12,717 nt of DNA, from the NCBI GenBank assembly GCA_937872275.1, contig CALMSE010000201.1, positions 1 through 12,717 on the forward strand. Reading direction: 5' to 3'. A program made the position numbers and the translations under genes. The notes beneath the pieces were generated by a model. It did no database searches and was not told the origin of the DNA. It saw nothing but the letters and a program-made list of their open reading frames with translations. The stretch's first letter is position 1. Each line of letters opens with the position of its first letter. Shown here piece after piece: positions 5,261 through 12,191 of the stretch. This DNA comes from an uncultured Leucobacter sp. (GTDB lineage Bacteria; Actinomycetota; Actinomycetes; Actinomycetales; Microbacteriaceae).

Positions 5261-6469
5261 TCAGTAGTACGGGTCGACCTGCGGGGCGGGCGGCTCCATG
5301 CCGAGCTCCATGCGCCCGAAGCGCTCGCCGGTGCCGTCGAACTCGAAGAGGATGTGGTTCGACATGGTGTGCATGTCGCGCCACAGCTTCTGGAACCGGT
5401 TCGCGTCCTGCAGGCCGCGAGCCCCGGCGACGGTCTTCAGCGACTCGATGGCCTGCACCATCAGCCGCGCCGCGTACACCATGTCGCGTCGGCAGACGAC
5501 TCGCTGGCGGTAGTCGAGCGAGGCGGCGCCGCAGATCGTCGCGAGGTTGCTCTCGAGCAGCAGGCGAGCGGCCTGGATCGCGCCGGCCGCCTCCGTGACG
5601 CGGGTCTGCGTCTGCACACGATCGCGCACACTCCGACCGGTCGTCGACGAGACGCGGGTCTGGATCCACTCCAGCAGCTGCTCGTAGGCGCCCTGCACGG
5701 TGCCGAGCATGACCATGCCGATCAGGGTGCTGTTCACCGGAGGGAACGGCAGCGAGTAGACCGGGTTGGGCAGCGGATCGGGGTTGCCGTCGGCGCCGTC
5801 CCCGCCGGCGGCCCAGCCCACCGGGATGACGCGATGCTCGGGCACGAACACGTCGTCGACGGTGACGGTCGCGCTGCAGCTGCCCCGCAGGCCCAGGTTG
5901 CGCCAGTCGTCGGCGTAAGAGAACTGCCCGGTCTCGAACATGAAGAAGTGCAGCCCGGGCTCGTCGATATTGGTGACGATCGCCCCGCCGAGGAACCAGT
6001 CGGCGTGGTCGATGCCGCTGCCGAACTCCCAGGTGCCTCTGACGCGGTACCCGCCGTCGACCTTCTCGGCCCGACCGCTCGGGGCGAAGATGCCCGCGGA
6101 GTGCACCGACGGATCGCTCCAGTACTCGGCCTGCGCCTCTTCGCGGAAGTGCGCGATGAGCCAGTCGTGCGCGCCGAGGAACATCGTGCACCACGCCACC
6201 GAGGCATCCCCGCGGGCGAGCTCATAGGTGACGCGGGCCATCGTCTCGATGCCGAGCTCCTTGCCGCCCCAGACCTTGGGGGTGAGGATGCCGAGGAGGC
6301 CGGCACCGGCCACATCCTCCAGCGTCTCGGCCGGGAGCCTGCGCAGCCGCTCGGTCTCGGCGGCCCGTCCGCGCAGCGTCGGCACGAGCTCCCGCGCGGC
6401 CCCGATCAGCTGCTCGCTCAGCTCGGCATCGCCCACCGCGGTCCGCGTCGAGCCCTCTGTGACAGTCAT
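5261..6469 (-). CDS. Acyl-CoA-dehydrogenase-fold flavoprotein, monooxygenase-like
   Basis: This 402-residue protein has the acyl-CoA dehydrogenase fold. The N-terminal helical domain is ELSEQLIGAARELVPTLRGR... ETLEDVAGAGLLGILTPKVWGG. The middle beta domain (about 120-230) includes GGYRVRGTWEFGSGIDHADWFLGGA and LRGSCSATVTVDDVFVP. The C-terminal four-helix domain follows. Rather than a fatty-acid enzyme, the pattern fits the group D flavin-dependent monooxygenases related to HsaA and HpaB-type oxygenase components. These use reduced flavin from a separate reductase, and none is in this window. A plain dehydrogenase role cannot be excluded. I chose the ATG at 6469 because GGGAG lies 6 bases upstream and the 30 extra residues of the longer frame lack family similarity. 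It leads the operon with the SnoaL-like and SDR genes. Confidence 0.82.
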   Translation of the reverse strand: MTVTEGSTRTAVGDAELSEQLIGAARELVPTLRGRAAETERLRRLPAETLEDVAGAGLLGILTPKVWGGKELGIETMARVTYELARGDASVAWCTMFLGAHDWLIAHFREEAQAEYWSDPSVHSAGIFAPSGRAEKVDGGYRVRGTWEFGSGIDHADWFLGGAIVTNIDEPGLHFFMFETGQFSYADDWRNLGLRGSCSATVTVDDVFVPEHRVIPVGWAAGGDGADGNPDPLPNPVYSLPFPPVNSTLIGMVMLGTVQGAYEQLLEWIQTRVSSTTGRSVRDRVQTQTRVTEAAGAIQAARLLLESNLATICGAASLDYRQRVVCRRDMVYAARLMVQAIESLKTVAGARGLQDANRFQKLWRDMHTMSNHILFEFDGTGERFGRMELGMEPPAPQVDPYY

Positions 6470-6557
6470 CTCCGACTCCCGCTTCTTTCCTGGTTCCGTC
6501 TCGGATGCATTTCTCCCGATTAGCGACGAAGCTACGAGCAGGCGCACAGGCGCGACC

Positions 6558-6607
6558 ATCCCCCAACAGGGTCAACCTCCCCGATACACCCGTTCGGGGG
6601 ATCAACC
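6558..6607. promoter_or_regulatory. Candidate operator region between divergent catabolic genes
   Basis: In the 167-bp gap between the genes starting at 6469 (minus) and 6637 (plus), TCAACC is repeated at 6572-6577 and 6602-6607, 30 bp apart. CCCCGA (6579-6584) faces TCGGGG (6594-6599). The segment 6558-6576 (ATCCCCC, CAGGG, TCAAC) resembles 12139-12157 upstream of the other minus-strand catabolic operon. It is a possible regulator binding site, inferred from similarity by eye. Confidence 0.4.
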
Positions 6608-6636
6608 GCCTCGCGACCGCGTGATTGTATTCGAAC

Positions 6637-7578
6637 GTGTCAAACATCGAACTCATCGGCGAGTCCTGCGCCATCGCAACCGTCCCCATGGTCGACATCC
6701 ACGGCCGCCGCAGCCGCATCGCATCGCCGCTCGGGGCGATCACCCTCGGCGAGCGCGCCACGGCGCGCGCACTCGGCTACGAGCTGCGCACGCTCGATGC
6801 CGACCTCTCGATCGAGAAGCAGCAGGCCGACATCGCCGAGCTGATCGCGGCCGGCGTCACCGCCATCACCACCTGGTCGCTCGATCGCGAGCCGCTCGAG
6901 TCGCTGTACCGCCGGGCGCGCGAGGCGGGGATCCCGATCGTCGGCTTCAACTCGGAGTCCGAGTTCATCTCGACCGTGATCAAGCAGGAGCCCGACTTCT
7001 CCGACCTGCCGGGCGAGCGCGCGGCCGCCTACATCGCGGATCGCATTCCCGGGGCGAAGGTCGTCGTCATCGGCGGGCCGCCGCTGCCGGCCCTCCTCCA
7101 CCGCGAGCGCTCCTTCATCGCGGCGGCGGAGGCCCGGGGCCTCGAGATCGTCGCCCGCGGCGACAACTCCGGCGACTTCAGCGAGACCGCGATGCCCGTC
7201 GTGCGCGAGCTGCTCGACCGCCACCCGGGTGCGCAGGCGATCTGGTGCTTCAACGACCTGTCGGCGCTGGGGGCTGCGAACATCCTCTTCGAGCGCGGCA
7301 TCCCGGCCTGGTCGGGCGACCGCGAGGGCGTGATCGTCAGCGGCGTCAACGGCATGCAGCAGGCCGTCGACGCCATCGAGGCGGGGCTGATGACCTTCAC
7401 CCACGACGGCATGCTCACGGACGCCGGCGTCGCCGCGATCCGGGCCCTCGCACCCGTGCTGACCGGGTCCGGCACGATCGACGACATGCCCGCCGAGCTC
7501 ATCACCCCGCCGTCGCGGCTGATCGACGTCACGAACACCGACACCTACGTGCCGTGGGCCGACCGAGTGGAGGGGTGA
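6637..7578 (+). CDS. Periplasmic-binding-protein-fold sugar-type receptor lacking a signal peptide
   Basis: This 313-residue protein matches the type 1 periplasmic binding (Peripla_BP_4, sugar ABC substrate-binding) fold. Examples are ALGYELRTLDADLSIEKQQADIAELIAAGVTAI, AREAGIPIVGFN, VVVIGGPP and CFNDLSALGAANILFERG. The fold begins within about ten residues of the start. There is no signal peptide, lipobox or membrane anchor, and no LacI-type HTH, so the product as written would be cytoplasmic. I chose GTG at 6637. TTG at 6625 is the only upstream alternative and still gives no signal peptide. No Shine-Dalgarno is seen, so a leaderless transcript is possible. It lies 4 bases before the hydrolase gene and is probably co-transcribed with it. 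It may be an intracellular ligand-binding or sensor protein of the catabolic cluster, since no ABC permease is present here. Confidence 0.8.
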   Translation: MSNIELIGESCAIATVPMVDIHGRRSRIASPLGAITLGERATARALGYELRTLDADLSIEKQQADIAELIAAGVTAITTWSLDREPLESLYRRAREAGIPIVGFNSESEFISTVIKQEPDFSDLPGERAAAYIADRIPGAKVVVIGGPPLPALLHRERSFIAAAEARGLEIVARGDNSGDFSETAMPVVRELLDRHPGAQAIWCFNDLSALGAANILFERGIPAWSGDREGVIVSGVNGMQQAVDAIEAGLMTFTHDGMLTDAGVAAIRALAPVLTGSGTIDDMPAELITPPSRLIDVTNTDTYVPWADRVEG

Positions 7579-7582
7579 GCGG

Positions 7583-8779
7583 ATGCGACCGTTCGAGGAC
7601 ACCCGGTTCTGGGATCGCTTCGTCGAGGCGCTGAACGGCGACGCGCTGTGGCGCGAGACCGCCTGGCACTATCCGGGCCGCTGGGAGGTCGGCACCTCGG
7701 AGGGCCTCGTGACCATCGACGTGCGAGACGGCCGCGCGGTCTCCATCGCCCGCGGTCCGCACCGCATGGGCGCGCGCCTGACCGTGCGCGGTGAACAGGA
7801 GGCGTGGGATCGGCTGCTCCGCTCGGAGACCGACTGGTTCAAGGCCTCGCAGACGGGCGACCTGGAGGTCTCGGGCGACGTCGTCGGGGCGTTCCGCAAC
7901 GTGCGGGCGCTGTGGCGCTTCGTCGAGCTCGCCCAGTCGCTCGTAGGCGCGCCCCCTCCCCCGGCGCCGGCCGCCGATGCGGTGCCCTCCGGCGCGGAGA
8001 CCACCGGGCGCTACATCGACGTCGGCGGCCTGCGCGTGCACGTCGAGGAGGCGGGATCGGGCCGGCCCATCATCTGCTTCCACGCGGCGGGCACCGACGG
8101 CGCGCTGTTCCGCAACGTGCTGGCGGGGCTCTCCGATCGCTACCGGGTGATCGCGGTCGACGCCCCCGCTCACGGGCGCTCATCGCCGCCCGAGGGCGGC
8201 GCCTTCACCCGTCTGGAGCAGTTCGCCGACTTCCTCGAGGCGACGATCGCCGCGCTGGAGCTGGAGCGCCCGATCCTGCTCGGCTGCTCCCTCGGAGCGA
8301 ACCTCACCCTCGAGCTCGCCTCGCGCAGGCCGGGGGCCTACGCGGCGGTCGTCTCCGCGCAGGGCGCGGATCACACCCCGAATCTCAACCCCGACATGGT
8401 CGACCTGTTCGCGGCGAACGGGCAGCTGATCGTCGGCCAGTGGGGCCACTCGCTCACGGGCTCGCGCACCTCGCCGCGGCGCCGCGCCGAGGTGGAATGG
8501 GTGCTCAGCCGGGCGACCCCGGAGGTGATGGTCGCGGATCTGCGCTGCTACAACGGCTTCGACGCCCGCGAGCGCACCCCGCTGATCGACTGCCCGGTGC
8601 TGCTCGTCCGGGGCGACGAGGACTGGCTGGTGCCGCTCGCGCAGGTCGAGGCGACGGCCTCGCGCATCCCCGATGTCGAGATCGCCGAACTCGCGGGAAC
8701 CGGGCACCACCCGATGATCGAGAACCCGGAGGAGTTCAACGAGGCCGTGCGGGGCTTCCTCGCGAAGCACGACCTCTGA
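7583..8779 (+). CDS. SCP2-like domain fused to alpha/beta hydrolase
   Basis: This 398-residue protein has two parts. Residues about 1-120 resemble an SCP2-like sterol/lipid-binding domain (VTIDVRDGRAVSIARG, GARLTVRGEQEAWDRLL and GDLEVSGDVVGAFRNV). A Pro/Ala-rich linker (about 120-140) follows. The rest is an alpha/beta hydrolase with oxyanion region CFHAAGTDGALFR, nucleophile Ser236 in GCSLGA, acid Asp347 in GDEDW and His375 in GTGHHP, so the triad is complete. It would hydrolyse an ester, a lactone or a C-C bond in the pathway, with the N-terminal domain possibly binding a hydrophobic substrate. GGAGGGG about 8 bases upstream supports the ATG at 7583, 4 bases after the preceding gene. The reaction is inferred from its neighbours. 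Confidence 0.85.
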   Translation: MRPFEDTRFWDRFVEALNGDALWRETAWHYPGRWEVGTSEGLVTIDVRDGRAVSIARGPHRMGARLTVRGEQEAWDRLLRSETDWFKASQTGDLEVSGDVVGAFRNVRALWRFVELAQSLVGAPPPPAPAADAVPSGAETTGRYIDVGGLRVHVEEAGSGRPIICFHAAGTDGALFRNVLAGLSDRYRVIAVDAPAHGRSSPPEGGAFTRLEQFADFLEATIAALELERPILLGCSLGANLTLELASRRPGAYAAVVSAQGADHTPNLNPDMVDLFAANGQLIVGQWGHSLTGSRTSPRRRAEVEWVLSRATPEVMVADLRCYNGFDARERTPLIDCPVLLVRGDEDWLVPLAQVEATASRIPDVEIAELAGTGHHPMIENPEEFNEAVRGFLAKHDL

Positions 8780-8789
8780 CCCGAGAGTC

Positions 8790-8825
8790 GAAGCCCCGGA
8801 CATCGATTCGGATGTCCGGGGCTTC
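8790..8825. terminator. Bidirectional terminator between convergent genes
   Basis: This is a perfect 15-bp inverted repeat, GAAGCCCCGGACATC (8790-8804) and GATGTCCGGGGCTTC (8811-8825), with a 6-base loop. It lies between the hydrolase stop (8779) and the convergent SnoaL-like stop (8843). There is no strong T-run, but it is well placed to stop both transcripts. Confidence 0.8.
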
Positions 8826-8842
8826 GCCGTATGCGCTCGGGG

Positions 8843-9331
8843 TCAGGCCCGATCCTGCTCCAGCGCCATCGCCGGCAGCCGCTCGATCAGCTCCGGCAGC
8901 AGCCCGTTGGCCACGGCGCGCGTGACGTCGTTGTGGTAGTCGCGGGAGAAGAACAGCTGCCCGTTCCGCACGCCGACCACGATGATGTTCGGGTTGAGCA
9001 CGGTCTCGTCGCCGACGCGGCTGCGGTAGTTCCACTCCGCGATCACCACCTCGGGATCCGCGGTCTCGTGCACCCTCAGATCCTCGATGGCGAGGTCCTC
9101 GTACATGCGCAGCATGCCGGCGGCCTGCGGGGAACTGAGGCCGCGGACGAGGTCGTCGCGGGTCATCTCGACGCGCTGCGGCAGGGCGAACTCCACGGAC
9201 ACCACGACCTCATCGCCGTAGAGCTTCAGCGCGGCCTCGTAGTCCCGCGCCGCCATCCGGTGGATCAGCTCGGTGACGACCTCGGCGGGGGTGCGAGCGG
9301 CGGGGGTGCGAGCGGCGGTGGGATCGGGCAT
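8843..9331 (-). CDS. SnoaL-like / NTF2-fold protein (second)
   Basis: This 162-residue NTF2-superfamily protein has a helix AEVVTELIHRMAARDYEAALKLYGDEVVVSVEF and then strands including VVIAEWNYRSRV and IIVVGVRNGQLFFSRDYHN. That last stretch resembles SnoaL/ketosteroid-isomerase-like polyketide or ring-modifying proteins, with the usual RDYHD-like end. The substrate is unknown. The N-terminus has a 15-bp duplication (9284-9298 and 9299-9313) giving RTPAARTPAE, a flexible tail. The ATG at 9331 has AAAGG 8 bases upstream, and the monooxygenase stop lies 20 bases before it, so it is the last gene of the right operon. It is not similar enough to the protein at 4804 to be called a duplicate. Confidence 0.83.
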   Translation of the reverse strand: MPDPTAARTPAARTPAEVVTELIHRMAARDYEAALKLYGDEVVVSVEFALPQRVEMTRDDLVRGLSSPQAAGMLRMYEDLAIEDLRVHETADPEVVIAEWNYRSRVGDETVLNPNIIVVGVRNGQLFFSRDYHNDVTRAVANGLLPELIERLPAMALEQDRA

Positions 9332-9351
9332 GAGACGAACCTTTCTCTCTT

Positions 9352-10842
9352 TCAGCCGGCGGATACGGCGGCTGGCACCTCGGCGACGACCGTGTAGGCC
9401 GTCGGGTCGAAGACCGACAGCACCTCCTGCATGTGCGCGAGGTTGCCGGGCCAGGCCGCCTTGTTGCCGCCCGACTCGTCCTGAGAGTAGTTGGTGCAGG
9501 CGCCGGAGAGGCTCGCACCCGCGGCGAGCACCGCGTCGGCCTCGGCCTTCCACTGCAGCTCGGCGGCCTCGTCGACCTCCATCGCGCGGATGCCGTGCTC
9601 GCGATAGTACTTGATCGCCTCGATCACGTACCGGCTGGTGACCTCGCCGTTCGCGAGCCCGTCCCAGATCTGACCGTTCGGGCCCGGTCCGCCGAAGAAC
9701 AGGTTGGGGCAGCCGGAGATCGACATCCCCTTGTAGGAGCGCGGGTGATCCCCCTGATACTCCCCCGCGGTCGCGCCGTCGCGGCGGACGATGCGGTGGC
9801 GGATGTGCCCGCCGAAGTAGAAGCCGGTGGCCAGCACCACGGTGTCGACCTCGAACTCGCGCCCGCCGCTCGAGCGGATGGTGCGCTCGCCGAGCGATGC
9901 CGCCCCTTCCCGCAGCACGGTGACGTTGGGCTGCTGCAGCGCGCTGTACCAGTCGTCGCTGCTGCCGGGGCGCTTGCAGCCGATGGGGTGCGCAGGCGTC
10001 AGCAGCGCGCGCAGCTCGGGATCCGGCACCTGCTCCCCCAGCGAGGCGAGCGCGGCCTCCTCCACCTGCTTGGCCCCCTCCGGATCCTGCCCGAGGATGA
10101 CCGAGGTCCAGAACCCCTCGCCCCAGGCGAGGAGCTCTTGGCGGCGCTGGTGGATGATCCCGGGATCGTCCTTCAGCTCCTGGATCTCCTCCTCCGAGAA
10201 GCGCCGCTCGCCCTTCGGCCCCACCCAGTTCGGGGTGCGCTGGAAGGAGATGACCTCCCGGGCGACGCGCTGCATCGCGGGCACGATCTGAAGCGCGGAG
10301 GATCCGGCCCCCACGACCGCGATGCGGTCGCCCTCGCCCGTGTAGCCGCTCGGCCATTCCGAGGAGTGGAAGATGCGGCCCGCGAAGGTCTCACGGCCCG
10401 GCAGCTCCGGTTCGATCGGCTCCTCGAGGAAACCGGTGATCAGGTAGACGAAGTCGGCGAGGTAGGTGGGGCCGTTCGTGGCGACCTCCCAGCGGGCCTC
10501 GTCCTCGCGCCAGCGCGCCTCGAGCAGTTCGGTGTCGAAGTGCGTCTTCTCGTACAGCCCGTTGTCGCGGGCGACGCCCTGCAGGTACTCCTCGACCTCG
10601 TCGCTGTTCGGGTGGGTGCCCTTCCAGTCGTAGCTCAGCGCGAAGCCGAGCTGGTAGAGGGCGATCTCGGCGTCGGTGCCGCAGCCGGGATACTTGTTCT
10701 GGTACCAGGCGCCGCCGAAATCGCCGTGCTTGCCGATGATGATGAGGTCATCGAGGCCGGCCCGCTGCAGCATCGACGCCGCCGCAATCGCATTGCCCCC
10801 GGTTCCCACGATGAGGATCGTGGTCTCGATCTGCCGCGTCAT
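9352..10842 (-). CDS. Baeyer-Villiger-type flavin monooxygenase
   Basis: This 496-residue NAD(P)H- and FAD-dependent monooxygenase carries the class B fingerprint FxGxxxHxxxWP as FAGRIFHSSEWP (153-164). The FAD-binding Rossmann motif is GTGGNA (13-18), with Ala instead of the usual third Gly. It is followed by FGGAWYQNKYPGCGTD (42-57), matching the family's GGTWYWNRYPGxxxD. The NADPH motif is GAGSSA (178-183), and ATGF marks the second FAD region. Such enzymes insert oxygen next to a ketone to give an ester or lactone. AGGAG lies 6 bases before the ATG, which overlaps the crotonase stop (ATGA). The context suggests a cyclic ketone of the same pathway. A hydroxylating or N-oxidising class B relative is the main alternative. 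Confidence 0.9.
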   Translation of the reverse strand: MTRQIETTILIVGTGGNAIAAASMLQRAGLDDLIIIGKHGDFGGAWYQNKYPGCGTDAEIALYQLGFALSYDWKGTHPNSDEVEEYLQGVARDNGLYEKTHFDTELLEARWREDEARWEVATNGPTYLADFVYLITGFLEEPIEPELPGRETFAGRIFHSSEWPSGYTGEGDRIAVVGAGSSALQIVPAMQRVAREVISFQRTPNWVGPKGERRFSEEEIQELKDDPGIIHQRRQELLAWGEGFWTSVILGQDPEGAKQVEEAALASLGEQVPDPELRALLTPAHPIGCKRPGSSDDWYSALQQPNVTVLREGAASLGERTIRSSGGREFEVDTVVLATGFYFGGHIRHRIVRRDGATAGEYQGDHPRSYKGMSISGCPNLFFGGPGPNGQIWDGLANGEVTSRYVIEAIKYYREHGIRAMEVDEAAELQWKAEADAVLAAGASLSGACTNYSQDESGGNKAAWPGNLAHMQEVLSVFDPTAYTVVAEVPAAVSAG

Positions 10843-11609
10843 CGCGCGCTCCTCTCCTCGTAGCGGCCGGAGGCCGACTGGCGCAGCCCCTCGTCCACGA
10901 CGCCGAGCCCCTCGAGGGCCAGGCCGAAGCCGTGCAGCTCGTGAAAGAGTCCCTTGACGTGGTGGCCCAGCAGCAGGCGCGTGTAGCGCAGCGCGAGCCG
11001 GTTCTGCCGCGCGAGCCCCTCCGCGAGCTCCCACGCGCGGTCGAGCAGGCGGTCGCGGGGCATCAGCTCGTTGACGAGGCCCATCTCCTTCGCCTCCTGC
11101 GCGGTCACCTCCTGCCCCGTCATCAGGTAGTAGCTGCCGCGCACCTTGCCCATCAGCAGGGGCATCACGATGTGCAGCCCGTCGCCCGGCGCGGTGCGGA
11201 ACAGGAAGTGGCCCGCGTCCTGCAGGTACACGTCGTCCGCGGCGAGGATGATGTCGCTGAGCAGCGGGATCTCGGCGTGCCACATGGCCGGGCCGTTGAG
11301 CGCGGCGATCACGGGGGCCTGGATGCCGAGCAGGTTGCGGAGCATCAGTTCGGCGTGCCAGCGGTCGCGCTCCCAGCCCACCGGGTCCAGGATCGGGTAG
11401 GGCTCGACGCCCGGCTTCGGGCCGCTGAAGACGTCGCCGGTGCCGGTCAGGATCACGACGCGGAGATCGGGGTCGTGCGCGAGCTCGCCGAAGGCGCGCG
11501 AGAGATCCTCGCGGGGCCCGTCGCCCCAGTGCAGCGGCCCGCCGTCGGTGTGCAGACGCAGCTCGACGATGCCGTCCCTCCGCGTGAGTTCGATGTGCTG
11601 GTAGGTCAT
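10839..11609 (-). CDS. Crotonase-fold beta-diketone hydrolase, 6-oxocamphor hydrolase-like
   Basis: This 256-residue crotonase-superfamily protein would ordinarily be called enoyl-CoA hydratase, but its active-site pattern matches 6-oxocamphor hydrolase (OCH). Seen here are W28, H111 in NGPAMWHAEIP, H134 in QDAGHF, D143 in PGDG and E233 in LALEGLG. From memory of the Rhodococcus OCH sequence these align with W40, H122, H145, D154 and E244, with a constant offset of 11 from H111 on. OCH cleaves a non-activated cyclic beta-diketone by a retro-Claisen reaction without CoA. The usual crotonase oxyanion-hole sequence context is altered accordingly. Its gene overlaps both the SRPBCC and the monooxygenase genes by ATGA, so the three are probably coupled. 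The exact diketone is not known, and a CoA-dependent function remains possible. Confidence 0.85.
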   Translation of the reverse strand: MTYQHIELTRRDGIVELRLHTDGGPLHWGDGPREDLSRAFGELAHDPDLRVVILTGTGDVFSGPKPGVEPYPILDPVGWERDRWHAELMLRNLLGIQAPVIAALNGPAMWHAEIPLLSDIILAADDVYLQDAGHFLFRTAPGDGLHIVMPLLMGKVRGSYYLMTGQEVTAQEAKEMGLVNELMPRDRLLDRAWELAEGLARQNRLALRYTRLLLGHHVKGLFHELHGFGLALEGLGVVDEGLRQSASGRYEERSAR

Positions 11610-12079
11610 GACGCGCTCTCCTCCGAGTCGTTCGCATCGGCCGCGGGGCCGGCCTCGATGAGGTGCTTGATCAGGTGCATCTCGACCTCCCAGGTGTGAA
11701 AGGTCCTGGCCCAGATCTCCGGCCGGTCGTTCCGGCCGCGCCAGACGGTCATGGTGATGACCGAGCTGCCCTCGGGATGCCCGAGCGGTGCGCCGTCGAT
11801 CACCCGCGCCTCGACCTTGTGCAGCATCGCGTCGGCCGCGGCGCCCACCCGGTAGTCGACGAGCCGCAGCCCGGGGTCGCCCTCGATCCGCACGAAGTGC
11901 TCGCCGCCGTCGAACAGCGACCGCCCGACCCAGAGGTCGTCGCCGACGAGCCGGCGATCCCAGCTGCCGAGCGCCCAGTTGGACTGCTGCTCGCCGCTCG
12001 CCATGAAGGCGAACGCCGCATCGGGGGTCGCGTTCACGACGATCGACGCGGTGTGCGCGTACAGGGCATCGGCAGGCAT
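11606..12079 (-). CDS. SRPBCC-fold ligand-binding protein
   Basis: This 157-residue protein of the START/Bet v1 (SRPBCC) type begins with a strand of the form HTASIVVNATPDAAFAFMASGEQQSNW. The core has GGEHFVRIEGDPGLRLVDYRV and VITMTVWRGR, and the long C-terminal helix is RTFHTWEVEMHLIKHLIEAG. Such proteins bind hydrophobic ligands and sometimes act as cyclases or hydrolases. AGAGGA about 6-7 bases upstream supports the ATG at 12079. It is the first gene of the right operon, and its stop overlaps the crotonase start. It probably handles the pathway substrate or an intermediate, but no catalytic residue can be named. Confidence 0.8.
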   Translation of the reverse strand: MPADALYAHTASIVVNATPDAAFAFMASGEQQSNWALGSWDRRLVGDDLWVGRSLFDGGEHFVRIEGDPGLRLVDYRVGAAADAMLHKVEARVIDGAPLGHPEGSSVITMTVWRGRNDRPEIWARTFHTWEVEMHLIKHLIEAGPAADANDSEESAS

Positions 12080-12091
12080 GGGCGGTCCTCT

Positions 12092-12112
12092 CGTCGGTCG
12101 GTAGAACCGACG
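12092..12112. promoter_or_regulatory. Operator-like inverted repeat upstream of the SRPBCC operon
   Basis: This is a perfect 7-bp inverted repeat, CGTCGGT (12092-12098) and ACCGACG (12106-12112), with a 7-bp spacer. It lies 12 bp upstream of the first codon of the right operon. Its 21-bp size suits a dimeric regulator. Alternatively it is a small hairpin in the leader RNA. Confidence 0.4.
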
Positions 12113-12138
12113 GTAGCCACTCGCCCCGCGCCGCCCCT

Positions 12139-12181
12139 ATCCCTCGATCAGGGCAACTGCGGCCGATCCCCCGATCGAGGG
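12139..12181. promoter_or_regulatory. Inverted repeat between LuxR gene and SRPBCC operon
   Basis: CCCTCGATC (12141-12149) is repeated in inverse at 12173-12181 (GATCGAGGG), and CCCT-CGATC-AGGG (12141-12153) is itself a smaller palindrome. It starts 60 bp upstream of the SRPBCC ATG and ends 11 bp past the LuxR gene's stop. It could be an operator for the operon or the terminator of the regulator gene. There is no T-run. Part of it resembles 6558-6576. Confidence 0.45.
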
Positions 12182-12191
12182 AAGGGCAGGT

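Noticed and set aside
8843..10357. Minus-strand frame joining the SnoaL-like gene to upstream sequence as one 504-residue protein
   Set aside because: The upstream part is an out-of-frame shadow of the Baeyer-Villiger monooxygenase; the real start at 9331 has its own Shine-Dalgarno.
9352..11637. Minus-strand 761-residue fusion of monooxygenase with upstream sequence
   Set aside because: The upstream part is a shadow of the crotonase gene in another frame; the ATG at 10842 has AGGAG and overlaps the crotonase stop.
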